DNA of 64,000 bases from Methanocella arvoryzae MRE50 (GCF_000063445.1 NC_009464.1:1488001-1552000), one strand, 5' to 3'. Counted from the first letter of the stretch, positions 19,170 to 27,664 are shown. Numbers and translations: made by a program. Notes: generated by a model from the sequence alone, not told the origin.

Positions 19170-20180
19170 TTAATTACTTGTTTTAACACTTTGAATTGAA
19201 GATAGTGTCAGACCGGTAAATACTGCGAAGGTTCCGATTATTATCCCAAGCATACCGACCATCGTATACCCAATTGCAAAGCTGTGGGTATCGTTGAAAA
19301 TTGTTAACACTAGGAACAGTAATCCCATTCCTATAACCATCGCGATCGCTCCGGGTAGGCAGAAGAATAATAATGGCCGCTTCTGGGATATTAACTTAAT
19401 AATTGAAGCAAGCACACTCATCCCATGCGCCACAGGATTATACGTCGACCCAGCCACATCATACCTAACATCAATCTGAACTTCCTTGATCCTCAGATTA
19501 GCCCTGGCAGCGTCCATCAGCATCTCGCTCTCAATCGCCATCCCTTTCGACTGAAACGTAAAAGCCCCAAACGTATTCTTATGGAATGCCCTGAACCCGT
19601 TCTGGCTATCCGTAATCCCCGAGCTCCCGCCTGCTGTAGTAGCAATAGTCAGAACTTCCTGCCCCACACGCCTGTACTTCGGCACGTTGTGCCCGCCCTT
19701 GACCAGGAATCTGGAGCCGTTGACCATGTCGGCCTCGCCATTGATGATGGGCTCGATGAGCCGGGGGATCTCATCCGGGTTGTGCTGGCCGTCGCCATCG
19801 ATCAATACGAGAATGTCTGCACCTACCTTTGCGGCGTACTCGAAGGCGTGCCTGATCCCGGCACCCTTGCCCTGATTCTTCTCGTGAACCAGGACCTCGG
19901 CGCCTGCCATGCGGGCGACCTCAGCAGTCCTGTCCCTGGAGCCGTCGTCGATGACGACCACACGATCCGCGTGCTGTAGAGACTTCAGAACGACGCTGCC
20001 GATGGCGACCTCTTCGTTGTAGCACGGGATGGCCACGATCACCATGGGCTTACCGGCCTCGAGCGTGCTCTCCGACACCTCGACAACCCTCGGCCGGGCC
20101 TGTCGGACGTGGGCTCCACCCCTGGTAGATGATAAGTAAGATTCCCCTTCAATACTATTTGGTATGGCCACAGATGCCAT
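19170..20180 (-). CDS. Glycosyltransferase family 2, dolichol-phosphate-mannose synthase-like, with C-terminal membrane anchor
   Basis: 336 residues. After a variable 45-residue leader comes a GT-A domain: VIVAIPCYNEEVAIG, VVVIDDGSRDRTAEVA and LVLIDGDGQHNPDEI (the DxD-type metal site), then MVNGSRF. Two membrane segments close the protein (about residues 268-325). Enzymes of this form move a sugar from a nucleotide donor to a polyprenyl phosphate at the cytoplasmic face, or use such a lipid acceptor. G+C is clearly higher than in the genes to its left, marking the edge of the AT-rich island. Start chosen at ATG 20180, preceded by a G-rich stretch. Confidence 0.85.
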   Translation of the reverse strand: MASVAIPNSIEGESYLSSTRGGAHVRQARPRVVEVSESTLEAGKPMVIVAIPCYNEEVAIGSVVLKSLQHADRVVVIDDGSRDRTAEVARMAGAEVLVHEKNQGKGAGIRHAFEYAAKVGADILVLIDGDGQHNPDEIPRLIEPIINGEADMVNGSRFLVKGGHNVPKYRRVGQEVLTIATTAGGSSGITDSQNGFRAFHKNTFGAFTFQSKGMAIESEMLMDAARANLRIKEVQIDVRYDVAGSTYNPVAHGMSVLASIIKLISQKRPLLFFCLPGAIAMVIGMGLLFLVLTIFNDTHSFAIGYTMVGMLGIIIGTFAVFTGLTLSSIQSVKTSN

Positions 20181-20512
20181 GGCTATATACCCCCCGGTAA
20201 TAGCTATCTGGATTTTTCCCGGATCGTTTTTATATTGGGCCTTTAATCCTCTAAATCCTATGAAGGGTAATCTATATTAAAGCTTATGGTTTCTTGTGGT
20301 AAAGATATATTATTAGCAATTAAATTGGCTCAATATTCCAAAAAACGGCCGCTCTGCGCTTTTGGGAATTGGAGAAACCAGTCAGCGCAAGCCTGGAGGA
20401 TTGCCTTCAGAGGCCAGATTATGAGGCCGAAGAGGCACAGAGAGGCGAATTTTCTACTTTTTAAAAATTGGTCCGGATAATAATTTGGTTATGCTCGCTA
20501 TTTCGCCGGGTG

Positions 20513-20765
20513 TTGAGGAAAGGGAGGGGTTGGAGGTCTGGAGGTAGTCCAGGGAGGTACCGGAGTTCGGGGAGGAACTAAAAAGGGAGGACACGAGGTA
20601 TAGAGGTCAGAGAGGGCCGGACAATATCACACCTACACTTGCTATGAGACCACCCCTCGATCAAGAAATCCTCCCAGACCTCCTTACCTCCAGACCTCCC
20701 TTTTAAAAAACCCTCCCAGACCTCCCCCTACCTCCCAGAACTACCTCCAGACCTCCAGGCACTCC
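20513..20765. repeat. Inverted polypurine/polypyrimidine element (GAGGTC word)
   Basis: A purine-rich arm built from repeated GGAGGT/GAGGTC words (20513-20616) is followed by a pyrimidine-rich arm of ACCTCC/GACCTCC words (20680-20765), so the two can fold into an irregular hairpin of about 250 nt. Related arms occur at 22608-22867, 24133-24245, 30593-30690 and 58660-58780. No gene is credible in the interval 20184-20894. Confidence 0.7.
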
Positions 20766-20894
20766 ACGGACTCAACACTTGACAGTGTCGCCAGGCAGGA
20801 GTAAGAACCGGTTCAATACACATAAGTAGATGCGAGAATAGCACCCTCCAGCCCTCGATAGTGATTAGTTAAAAAGAGATATATAGCCTGGATC

Positions 20895-21881
20895 TCACCC
20901 TGCTTCGGCCTCGACGCTGCCAGCCTCGCCGGCCTTGATCTCGGCATAAAGCGAAGTCAGCTTCTCAATCAGAGACTCCAGGACGGGTATGACCTGTTCC
21001 CTCTCCCCAGGGCCGGAGGTCTTCGCGACCACAGCCAGGCGATCGAGGTTCCTGTTGATCTTCTTCAAATAACCCTTCAGCTCGCGGTGAGTCAGCGGCT
21101 CCATCCGGGCAGGCTCGTTCGAAGCATACGTCTCCATGAGCCCTTTCACATCTGATGCCAGCTTCATGACCTCCGCATCCCGCTTGACGGACCGGAGGTA
21201 CTCGAGCGCCTCTTTCTTGTCCATCTCCCGGGCCCGTATCGTATCATAGGCGGGCCTCTGCAGCTCTCCGGGCAGCCGGGCGATCTCCTCGATGATGTTG
21301 ATGTTCATCTCGTAGAGCAGATCGGCCGACTCTTCCTCTGAAAATTTACTCCGAATACATTCCGCCGCGTTCCAATCGCTGATGATGATATCCTGCAGTT
21401 CAGTGGTAAGCCGTTTTGCAAGCCCTACTTTGGCCGAAACGTAGTGCGGAGTCTTGCCTATGATTTCAGCGATCTCGTTGTACTTGTAGCCGTACTTTTC
21501 CTTCAGCTCGACGAACGCGTGGCCCAGCTCGATATCGTTGATGTCTTCCCGCTGGACGTTTGCTATAATCCGCTTGAACCGGGCATCCGCCTCAGTTTCG
21601 TCGGCGTCGATGATCACGTCCCGGCCCACGATGAGCTCGGGCACCTCCAGTTCCTTGAGCGCCTGCAGCCTCCGCTGGCCGTCGATGACGGTGTAGCCCT
21701 CCGAAGAGGAAGGCGAAGAAGAGGTTTTTCGCACGATGATGGGCTGCAGCAGGCCCACGTCAGAGATTGTGTTCTTCAGCTGAGAGATGTCAGTCTGAGT
21801 CTTGCGAAGGTGATCCCCGTCGAAATATACCCGGTCGATCGGGATCGTCAGATGTCTCTGCTCACCCTTGTTTTTCCTCAT
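20895..21881 (-). CDS. ParB/RepB/Spo0J-family DNA-binding protein
   Basis: About 328 residues. N-terminal ParB nuclease-like fold with the arginine box YTVIDGQRRLQALKE and an upstream motif VGLLQPIIVR. A helix-turn-helix follows (YKYNEIAEIIGKTPHYVSAKVGLAKRL). The C-terminal half is rich in charge and probably helical, with dimerisation potential. No parA partner and no obvious parS palindrome lie in the window, so it may be a plasmid- or island-derived orphan or a chromosomal regulator. Start taken at ATG 21881, preceded by GGGGT; in-frame ATG 21896 and GTG 21923 are alternatives. Confidence 0.82.
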   Translation of the reverse strand: MRKNKGEQRHLTIPIDRVYFDGDHLRKTQTDISQLKNTISDVGLLQPIIVRKTSSSPSSSEGYTVIDGQRRLQALKELEVPELIVGRDVIIDADETEADARFKRIIANVQREDINDIELGHAFVELKEKYGYKYNEIAEIIGKTPHYVSAKVGLAKRLTTELQDIIISDWNAAECIRSKFSEEESADLLYEMNINIIEEIARLPGELQRPAYDTIRAREMDKKEALEYLRSVKRDAEVMKLASDVKGLMETYASNEPARMEPLTHRELKGYLKKINRNLDRLAVVAKTSGPGEREQVIPVLESLIEKLTSLYAEIKAGEAGSVEAEAG

Positions 21882-22078
21882 TACTATATACCCCATATAA
21901 ACCAAATGATTGGTTGTACACAATACCTTATAGCGCTTCTGACTTAAGCTTTTCCATACGTGGCGCTTTTTCTAAAATATTCGTTAAAAAGCCTGCATTT
22001 GTGAAATAAGTGTGAAATAAATCTGAATAAACTTGCTTTGAACTATTTATCTGTATAATTGCATTTAAAGATTAATGG

Positions 22079-22099
22079 TAGTATGATTGGGTCATACTA
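22079..22099. promoter_or_regulatory. Perfect inverted repeat, possible operator
   Basis: TAGTATGA and its exact complement TCATACTA are separated by five bases. It sits about 18 bp before a possible 30-codon reading frame (22117-22209) that has a GAGGG sequence in front, but nothing supports that frame as a real gene. It could be an operator or a small hairpin in an otherwise gene-free gap (21882-22359). Confidence 0.35.
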
Positions 22100-22359
22100 T
22101 AACGAGGGATATAAAAATGAGCCCGGCGCATGGCCAACGATGCGATGACGATCGCTGCACTGCGCTTGAACACAGATTGCCTGTATCCCCGCGCTTGTTT
22201 GGCTTGTGATTACTGACCTGTCCGGTGCTCTGCCCTTGTATGGGCTTGCGTTGGTAGCACAAAAACTCCTGGATGAAAATGGTTTTTCAAGTAGTGGGGG
22301 ATGAAAAATCTGGGAACAGAGAAAACGCCAAAACGCCATACTATGAAGTGATTGGCGTC

Positions 22360-23060
22360 CTATGAAAAACTTGTTGTTTCGGCGAGGGTTGCAAGGGCGC
22401 CAAGCACTCGCCTTATGAGAAATGGGATATTCAGGTAGAGGCTATGAAAAATTGAAAGTTGGCCCTGTGTGAGTCTAAAATACCGCCAAGGCCGCCAAGG
22501 AGCCAAGCACGCCAAGACCCAGATTTTTCATGGAACGCCAAGGGCTTTTTCTATCGGAACCTCGCCGATCACTATAATTATAGCTTGGCGTTCCATGAAA
22601 AATCTGGGTCAGGGAGGTGTTGAGAGGCCAGGGAGGAGGTCGGAGAGGTTCACGGAGTTCAGAGAGAACTTTCAAGCCGGGAGGTCAGGGAGGTCATGGA
22701 GATCAGAGAGGAGGTTATGTAAGTACCCGGAGGTCAGAGAGAATATCTTTAAAAAATCCTCCCAAACCTTTCCACACTCCCCAACCTCCTCTCAGACCTC
22801 TCCACCCTCCCCAACCTCCCAGCCTGAAAATCCTCCTAGACCTCCCGGGAACTCCCCAACCTCCAGGAGTTTTTCATCGGCTTTACTTGAAAAACCAGTT
22901 TTCATGAGGCGAGTGCTTGGCCTCTTGGCGTGCTTGGCGGCTTTACTAGCGCAGAAACTGAGAACCGCCAGTTTTTCATCACTTAAGCCTGATCAAGGCT
23001 CCGATCATCACCTGACTTTTGGCGCAATCTGGCGGTTTGGCGTTTTATCCCCATCCAGAC
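22360..23060. repeat. GCCAAG stem-loop element, copy R1 (contains a nested polypurine element)
   Basis: Iterated GCCAAG/CTTGGC words form inverted arms. Around 22527-22613 the arms are a near-perfect palindrome (GACCCAGATTTTTCATGG ... CCATGAAAAATCTGGGTC) around a 40-bp core that contains TATCGGAACC and ATCACTATAATTATAG. At 22608-22867 a GAGGTC-type element interrupts the right half. Beyond it the GCCAAG element resumes (TTGGCCTCTTGGCGTGCTTG) and ends with GATCAAGGCTCCGATCATCA, a tail shared with copies R2 and R4. The open frames here are by-products of the repeat. Confidence 0.75.
22608..22867. repeat. Polypurine element nested in R1
   Basis: Purine arm (22608-22740: GGGAGGTGTTGAGAGG, GGAGGTCAG and similar) and pyrimidine arm (22757-22867: CCTCCCAAACC, CAGACCTCTCC and similar) flank an AT-rich loop. 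The right arm matches, reversed, the element at 58660-58780 over about 80 bp, including GGATTTTCAGGCTGGGAGG. Its position inside R1 suggests that it inserted or grew there. Confidence 0.7.
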
Positions 23061-23387
23061 GTACTCCACATGATGATTTTCATGCGACTATATGATGTGT
23101 TTACCTATCCAGCATCTGTCCCAAAAGGTTTCAAGAATAACCCCAGCCAGGATACCGGTCAACGATGACAACGGCTTCTTCAACTGTGTTTTAGTTTGGT
23201 GTCTTCGAGCATTCGAGGAACTTGTTCGTGTTTTAAAGCCGTGCCCTTCGTGCATTATGTCAATTAATAGTGCATTCGTGCAGTTCGGGACTTAGCCGTG
23301 CACCTTTGCGAACTAAGAACAAGGCGGCCAGGCGCCGACGATATCTGCATTTTTCATGGAACGCTCTGGCCATCGTAAGCGGAAGAT

Positions 23388-23894
23388 CTACCGGCCCCTG
23401 ATGAAGGTCACGAGCTGGCTGAGCCACTGGAACAGCGCCGGCTGGGTGTTCTGGTCTGCTGCGTCGTCCGTGGCAGGCTCGGTTTCCTCGTCAGCAGGCT
23501 CTGCGACTGTGGTAGCCTCAGGCTGCTGTAAAGCCCTCGGGTGAGCAATGGTGGCCTCTGTGCTCGCCCGCAGATCGACGGGAGCCGGGGTGGCGCTGGG
23601 CACAGGCGTCGGTGTCGGGCGCTGGTAGAACATGTCCATGCTGACCGTGGCTACGCCCGGAGCAGGCGCGGCAGGCTGCGATTCTTCAACTGATGCCGGC
23701 GCAGGTGCAGGTGCCGGTGCCGGTGTCGTGTCTGCAGGAGGTGTCGGGATGGGCAGTGGCGGCAGTTCAGGCGGAAGCGGAGGCGGAGCCAGCCCGCCCG
23801 GCGCGGCAGCTGCCACTGCAGGGATCAGGACCGCCCCGCAGAGCAGCACAAGTAGTGCGACGAATGCGATTTTGAGTGATCTGTTAAAAGACAT
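23388..23894 (-). CDS. Secreted Pro/Ala/Thr-rich protein
   Basis: 168 residues starting at ATG 23894, chosen for the AGGGGT ribosome-binding site eight bases upstream. A signal peptide (basic start, hydrophobic stretch, AVAAAA cleavage region) is followed by a long low-complexity region of Pro, Ala and Thr (PPLPPELPPLPIPTPP, APAPAPAPA, PTPTPVP), probably an extended and perhaps glycosylated linker. The C-terminus is a short amphipathic segment (LFQWLSQLVTFIRGR). No enzymatic motif. It is transcribed divergently from the small membrane-protein pair at 24812, the same arrangement as the proline-rich gene at 30789 with the overlapping pair at 31720. Confidence 0.75.
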   Translation of the reverse strand: MSFNRSLKIAFVALLVLLCGAVLIPAVAAAAPGGLAPPPLPPELPPLPIPTPPADTTPAPAPAPAPASVEESQPAAPAPGVATVSMDMFYQRPTPTPVPSATPAPVDLRASTEATIAHPRALQQPEATTVAEPADEETEPATDDAADQNTQPALFQWLSQLVTFIRGR

Positions 23895-24132
23895 AGTAAA
23901 CCCCTTCTGGCGCCCGTTTCTCTGGCGCCTGTCGTACAATTAATTCTACTTTTAGTGGAATTAATATAAAGCTTTTGTAATTATATAGTATTTTTAATTT
24001 TGAAAGCAAAAGTAACCGTATTTTCTGATTATAAGATAGATTTGATGAAATTAGCGACCGATTGTAGCGGAGGACCGGCGATATGAGTATAACAGGTGCT
24101 TTCAGTGGCCTTGTTTACAGTACTGAGCGGGC

Positions 24133-24245
24133 AAGCGAGGAGTTCCCGGAGGTTCCGGAAGGTCAGCTAAAAGGTTGGGGAGGTTCCGAGAAGCATAGGA
24201 GGATTTCCAAACCGGGAGGATAGAGAGGTAAGAAGGTCATAGAGG
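24133..24245. repeat. Single-arm polypurine repeat (GGAGGTTCC words)
   Basis: A run of GGAGGTTCC, GAGGATT and GGGAGGATAG words without a matching pyrimidine arm, directly followed by GCCAAG element R2. Probably a partial member of the family at 20513. No gene in 23895-24811. Confidence 0.6.
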
Positions 24246-24252
24246 ATTAAGA

Positions 24253-24545
24253 TTTATAGTCGCATGAAAAATTGAAAGTTGGCCCTGTGTGAGTCGAAAA
24301 TACCGCCAGGCCCGCCAAGGGGCCAGGCACGCCAAGAGCTAATTTTTCATGGAACGCCAAGAAGCCAGGTACGCCAGGGACTCTTTCGATCGGAACCACA
24401 CCTATCATAAAAAATAATACTTGGCGTACCTGGCTTCTTGGCGTGCCTGGCGGCTTTACCAGCTCAGAAACTATGAACTGCCACTTATTCATCACTTATG
24501 CTTGATCAAGGCTTCCGATCATCACATGACTCTTAGCGCCTTTGC
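24253..24545. repeat. GCCAAG stem-loop element, copy R2
   Basis: Begins GCATGAAAAATTGAAAGTTG, then GCCAAG words, and a palindrome whose left arm (ACGCCAAGAAGCCAGGTACG) matches the right arm at 24421-24445 around the core TTTCGATCGGAACCACACC. It ends with CTTGATCAAGGCTTCCGATC. It is nearly identical in layout to R4 at 49498, which is in the opposite orientation. Confidence 0.8.
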
Positions 24546-24811
24546 GAATTAAAACCGAGGCCTCCCGGGGCCGAGCCAGTTCAATTTTTCGTACCCCCTG
24601 CTTGAAAACCCCTCAATAGCGACCGGGTCCATCCGAGGAATGGCGCATCGTCAGTACCATTGAACTATTGTCTGGCGCTTATTCTCTTACTGCAATTGCA
24701 TAATAAGTAGAAAACATATTTATTTCCAAATTTTCAATATTTGATTAATTTGAGCATAAAAAATTGCTCGGGTCCTGTGAGCAGGTAGTGGGGGGAATCG
24801 GAGACTACGTC

Positions 24812-25153
24812 ATGGGCTTTGATTTACGCCCCAGATTCGGGGCTAAAGCGCTAATAGTAGGCATTATCTGCGGGATTGCAGGCGTACTGGTAGATATCGA
24901 TCACATTCCACTTTACATCTTCAACATGAGGATAGGGCCGGTGTTCCTGATCCCCGGGTTCTTCGACGGGCCGAGGTTCGCGGGTGTGGGAAGATCCTTG
25001 CACGCGCTGGTGCTTTACCTCAGCCTCGCGACGTCTACAGTGATCGCCGGGCTGCTGCTGCAGTACAGCATCAGAAGTACCGTAAAGGCGACTGCGAAGA
25101 GCGCGGTCAGGTTTATCCAGAAGGCCGTCGGCCGGGCGCCGGCGGCGGAGTGA
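24812..25153 (+). CDS. Small membrane protein with DUF457/YdjM-type motifs 2 and 3 (partner A')
   Basis: 113 residues from ATG 24812 (a TTG at 24764 would add 16). Two or three membrane segments with AGVLVDIDHIP (Asp28, Asp30, His31) and GVGRSLH (Arg61, His64). These correspond to the second and third metal-ligand motifs of DUF457/YdjM-type membrane hydrolases (PDxxD and RxxxH), but the first and last motifs are absent. It is clearly homologous to the frame at 31720-32016. The next gene, 18 bp downstream, supplies the missing motifs. I infer that the two act as a complex. Substrate unknown. Confidence 0.75.
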   Translation: MGFDLRPRFGAKALIVGIICGIAGVLVDIDHIPLYIFNMRIGPVFLIPGFFDGPRFAGVGRSLHALVLYLSLATSTVIAGLLLQYSIRSTVKATAKSAVRFIQKAVGRAPAAE

Positions 25154-25171
25154 TAGTTTCAGAGGTCAGAT

Positions 25172-25438
25172 ATGATGGCAGTGACGCTGGAGTACATCCT
25201 GATGTGCGAACTGGGGCATTTCCTCCTCGCCTTCGTCTCGGGGCTGGCGACGTGGCTGCTGATAACGGCGGCCTATAACTGGCTGTATTCCACAGTGCAG
25301 CTAACCCAGACAGACACCAGCCCGGGCCCGGTCACCCGGGCCATCATGAGCCATTCGGGGACTCTGATCCTGCTGATGGCCGTGTCTGTGGGCGTGTTAT
25401 CGCATGTGCTGGAAGATTACTACTTCAGCATTGTGTAA
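25172..25438 (+). CDS. Small membrane protein with DUF457/YdjM-type motifs 1 and 4 (partner B')
   Basis: 88 residues with an AGAGGT ribosome-binding site in front. Membrane segment one carries CELGHFL (Glu13, His16). The last segment ends in SHVLED (His78, Glu81, Asp82). The full-length relative at 25787 has GH near its start and HQVED in the equivalent late place. The sequence is collinear with, and the same length as, the frame at 31727-31993, sharing ExxHFL, an LTQT stretch and SHVLED. It lies directly behind A', which has the complementary motifs. Confidence 0.75.
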   Translation: MMAVTLEYILMCELGHFLLAFVSGLATWLLITAAYNWLYSTVQLTQTDTSPGPVTRAIMSHSGTLILLMAVSVGVLSHVLEDYYFSIV

Positions 25439-25448
25439 ACGTAGACAA

Positions 25449-25675
25449 CGCGGTCGACGGAGGTTTTTCGGGCTTGTCCGGCATCAGCCGGATGCGGAGG
25501 CGGCAGGGCAATGGACGCCTACGAAGTGGCGTCGCTTAGGGCTTGCGAAGGAGGGTCGACTGGCGCAGCCGAAGGCGCAGCCAGGTCGTACCTCCGAGGG
25601 TGCGAGCCCGGCCCTGACGTAGGAGCACCCGAAAAACCGTAGTAGGCCGACCATCAGGTCGGCCGTCGACCCGCG
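25449..25675 (+). repeat. Structured GC-rich element S1 (candidate non-coding RNA)
   Basis: One of four copies in the window. Outer stem GCGGTCGACG with CGTCGACCCGC. Second stem GGTTTTTCGGG with CCCGAAAAACC. Internal hairpins CCGGC-ATCA-GCCGG, GACGCC-TACGAAG-TGGCGTC and GGAGG...CTGGC...GCCAG...CCTCC. A 3' hairpin GGCCGACC-ATCA-GGTCGGCC. It starts 11 bp after the stop of B'. The 25404-25622 open frame through it is not conserved as protein. Confidence 0.75.
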
Positions 25676-25786
25676 TTACAGTATTATTTTAAGAACTGAT
25701 ACCGACCCGCGCTGGAGTCATCTGGCAGTATTCGATATACGGCTGACAGAAAAACTAATTATACCATCCATAACTTTTTCAAGAAC

Positions 25787-26353
25787 ATGTTATTCTTCGG
25801 CCACATCGGGCTCACTCTGCTGGTCGTCTTCCTCGTCGCCCTCGCTCTTAAGATCGGCGTAGACTACCGGCTCGTCATCGTAGGCTCCCTGTTGCCGGAC
25901 ATCATCGACAAGCCCCTCGGCGAGTATATCTTCCACAGCGTGTTCAACAATGGCCGCATCTTCAGCCATACGCTGCTCTTCATCGCCGTCCTGGCCATTA
26001 TAGCCCTGCTCGTCGCCCGGAAGTACAGGTACTGGGGCGTCGGAGTCCTGACAGTCAGCGCTGCCTTTCACCAGGTGGAGGACCAGATGTGGAACGCTGC
26101 AGGGACCTGGTTCTGGCCGCTGTTCGGGTGGGGCTTCCCCGAGTACGAGAGGGGAGATTACATCCTCTACCTCCTGAACAACCTGATCTCAAGGCCAGAC
26201 GTGTTCCTCCCCGAGATCGCCGGGCTCCTCGCCCTGGGCTGGTTCGTCCTCAGGTTTAAGCTCTACAAGCCGGAGAATGCCAGAGCATTTGTTTTAACTG
26301 GAAGACTGCCGATGCCGGTTTCTGTTAAGCCCGTTGTGATGGTAAAACAGTAA
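25787..26353 (+). CDS. Single-chain DUF457/YdjM-family membrane protein (predicted metal-dependent hydrolase)
   Basis: 188 residues with four or five membrane segments. All four family motifs are present in order: GHIG at the N-terminus (His6), GSLLPDIIDKP (Asp38, Asp41), GRIFSH (Arg57, His61) and FHQVED (His95, Glu98, Asp99). The family (LexA-regulated YdjM and archaeal relatives) is annotated as membrane-bound metal-dependent hydrolase, but the reaction is largely uncharacterised. A 70-residue tail holds a further membrane segment. No ribosome-binding site is visible. It lies downstream of the two-part version A'/B' and shows which motifs each half carries. Confidence 0.8.
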   Translation: MLFFGHIGLTLLVVFLVALALKIGVDYRLVIVGSLLPDIIDKPLGEYIFHSVFNNGRIFSHTLLFIAVLAIIALLVARKYRYWGVGVLTVSAAFHQVEDQMWNAAGTWFWPLFGWGFPEYERGDYILYLLNNLISRPDVFLPEIAGLLALGWFVLRFKLYKPENARAFVLTGRLPMPVSVKPVVMVKQ

Positions 26354-26379
26354 TAGCCCTGATTATCGGAAACCGGTGA

Positions 26380-26745
26380 CCAACAGTTATAGTCCTGTGA
26401 AAAATGTGTTATATCGGCTATGGTTATAGGGCTGCCGGGCTCGCCAGGGGCTTTCCGATCGGGATCAAGACGAATAGCTAAATACGGCCTGGTGAGCATG
26501 GCACTCTGGCGTTCCATGAACAATTTATCTCTTGACGAGCTTGCAGGCTGTCCCATAATTCGTTTTCGTTATACAATAAGGAAGTTCGCCCGCCAGGACG
26601 CCTGCAATTGCAGGCGTCCGATGCGGGCGATGCGATGACGATCGCTGCGCTGTGCCAGGACACTATGGATTATGAGGCAGCCTGCTTGGCTCCTTGGCGG
26701 TCCTGGCGGTATTTTCGACCTATGCAGGGCCAACTTTCATTATCA
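26380..26745. repeat. GCCAAG stem-loop element, copy R3 (diverged)
   Basis: Shares with the other copies GGTTATAGGGC, a CTTTCCGATCGGGATC core, GGCGTTCCATGAACAAT, and the terminal GGCGGTATTTTCGACCTATG and GGGCCAACTTTCA. It is interrupted by a different piece that contains a perfect 22-bp palindrome at 26597-26618 (GACGCCTGCAA and its complement) inside a GCCCGC/GCGGGC stem. No gene in 26354-26835. Confidence 0.65.
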
Positions 26746-26835
26746 GAGAGGAGTATAGTGAGGAACCGGAGGCCTTGGGGGGGACTTGAATGACGAATAT
26801 CTAAAAAGATAGAATAGGGGAAAGTCGAGACATTA

Positions 26836-27165
26836 TCACGCCTTCAGCTCTACGCCTTCCCTGATGGCCTCGTTCACGATGCCGATTAGTTTCTTTTTAT
26901 CTTCGAATTCAGCCGGCGTATAGCAAATGGGCTCCAGCGTAACAAGGCCAGTCCATAGAAGAGACACATCCATTATCCTTTTCAGCCAGTTCATCCCCTC
27001 GAATTTACTGCTGACGATGAGGATGTCGACATCGCTGTCTACCAGATGATCTCCCCTGGCCCTGCTTCCGAACAGTATAATTTTTTCCGGATCGTACTTA
27101 TCAGCGACGGCCGCCACGAAGAGGTCTATCCACTCTGTGACTTTTCGATCTGTGATGCGACCCAT
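26836..27165 (-). CDS. MNT-type nucleotidyltransferase (antitoxin of a HEPN/MNT pair)
   Basis: 109 residues of the minimal nucleotidyltransferase fold: KIILFGSRARGDHLVDSDVDILIV holds the GSxxRG and SDxD catalytic signature. The end of the preceding HEPN gene overlaps its start by 40 bases. MNT proteins of this type can inactivate partner HEPN toxins, in studied cases by adding AMP to a tyrosine. Both catalytic Asp residues are present. A housekeeping nucleotidyltransfer role cannot be excluded. Confidence 0.85.
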   Translation of the reverse strand: MGRITDRKVTEWIDLFVAAVADKYDPEKIILFGSRARGDHLVDSDVDILIVSSKFEGMNWLKRIMDVSLLWTGLVTLEPICYTPAEFEDKKKLIGIVNEAIREGVELKA

Positions 27166-27521
27166 TCGATCACCTCGCTGCTCTTTTCCAGAATTTCCCC
27201 TGCTATTGTCTCGTCATAGAGTTCGTATGGCACCCCATATGCGGCGTCAGGGTAGCGGGTGGTGACAAATACTGGAGTCATCTGTCGCAGGAAGGAAAAG
27301 AAACCTTCAGGCATCTCGACTTCGGTGGCCAGGTAGATCAGAGAGTGGGTAGCTCCCGGCGAAGCCCGTCTTTTCTCTATGTACAGTGCTTTCAGGCTTT
27401 TTTCGACAGCCTGGTGGCAGAAAAAAGCGCAAGCGTAATAGTCTTCAGAACTCTTACAGTGGCGAGCCGTATCCAGGTCCTTTTTCGCCTGTTTCCACCA
27501 CTGTTCGACTTCTTTCCTCAT
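27126..27521 (-). CDS. HEPN-domain protein (toxin of a HEPN/MNT pair)
   Basis: 131 residues, all-helical HEPN fold: EQWWKQAKKDLDTARH at the N-terminus and YYACAFFCHQAVEKSLKALYI in the second long helix, the family hallmark. HEPN toxins are RNases using an RxxxxH motif. Here the clean motif is not obvious, so nuclease activity is uncertain. First gene of a two-gene unit with the MNT partner. Confidence 0.82.
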   Translation of the reverse strand: MRKEVEQWWKQAKKDLDTARHCKSSEDYYACAFFCHQAVEKSLKALYIEKRRASPGATHSLIYLATEVEMPEGFFSFLRQMTPVFVTTRYPDAAYGVPYELYDETIAGEILEKSSEVIEWVASQIEKSQSG

Positions 27522-27632
27522 GTGTGACGTGACCCAGTTAATATTTAGTGTTCGTTTTATTAATGGTTTTGCACAGGCCAGATCTCCAGTACCTCCTTTT
27601 ACTCAGCTTATTCATGCGATGAATAAATCAGG

Positions 27633-27641
27633 TTATATATA
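27633..27641 (+). promoter_or_regulatory. TATA box for the epimerase gene
   Basis: TTATATATA is centred about 28 bp before the ATG at 27665, the position expected for archaeal TBP with initiation a few bases before the start codon. There is no ribosome-binding site, which fits a short or absent leader. Confidence 0.6.
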
Positions 27642-27664
27642 CCTCTTAAGCAATAATAACCCAC

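Noticed and set aside
20181-20894. Replication origin or parS site next to the ParB-like gene
   Set aside because: No Orc1/Cdc6 gene, no origin-recognition-box-like pairs and no 14-16 bp perfect palindrome near the gene. The repeats present belong to the dispersed polypurine family.
22360-22520. CRISPR array suggested by regularly spaced GCCAAG words
   Set aside because: Words are 6 bp with 3-9 bp spacing and lie in inverted arms. There are no long identical repeats with unique 30-40 bp spacers, and no cas genes.
22469-23095. 208-codon frame through R1 and its nested element
   Set aside because: Low-complexity translation of repeat words. It crosses two repeat families and cannot be a single conserved protein.
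24247-24495. Minus-strand frame in R2 whose protein resembles that of a frame at 49568-49801 (shared GVVPIExVPGVP)
   Set aside because: Both frames cross the same positions of GCCAAG elements R2 and R4. The similarity follows from repeat DNA identity. There is no ribosome-binding site, and R1, R3 and R5 have stops or shifts there.
25404-25622. Open frame through structured element S1 (also 40748-40963, 43410-43784 and 43711-44040 through S2-S4)
   Set aside because: The frames differ in strand and phase between copies, while the RNA pairing is what is conserved. Best read as non-coding.
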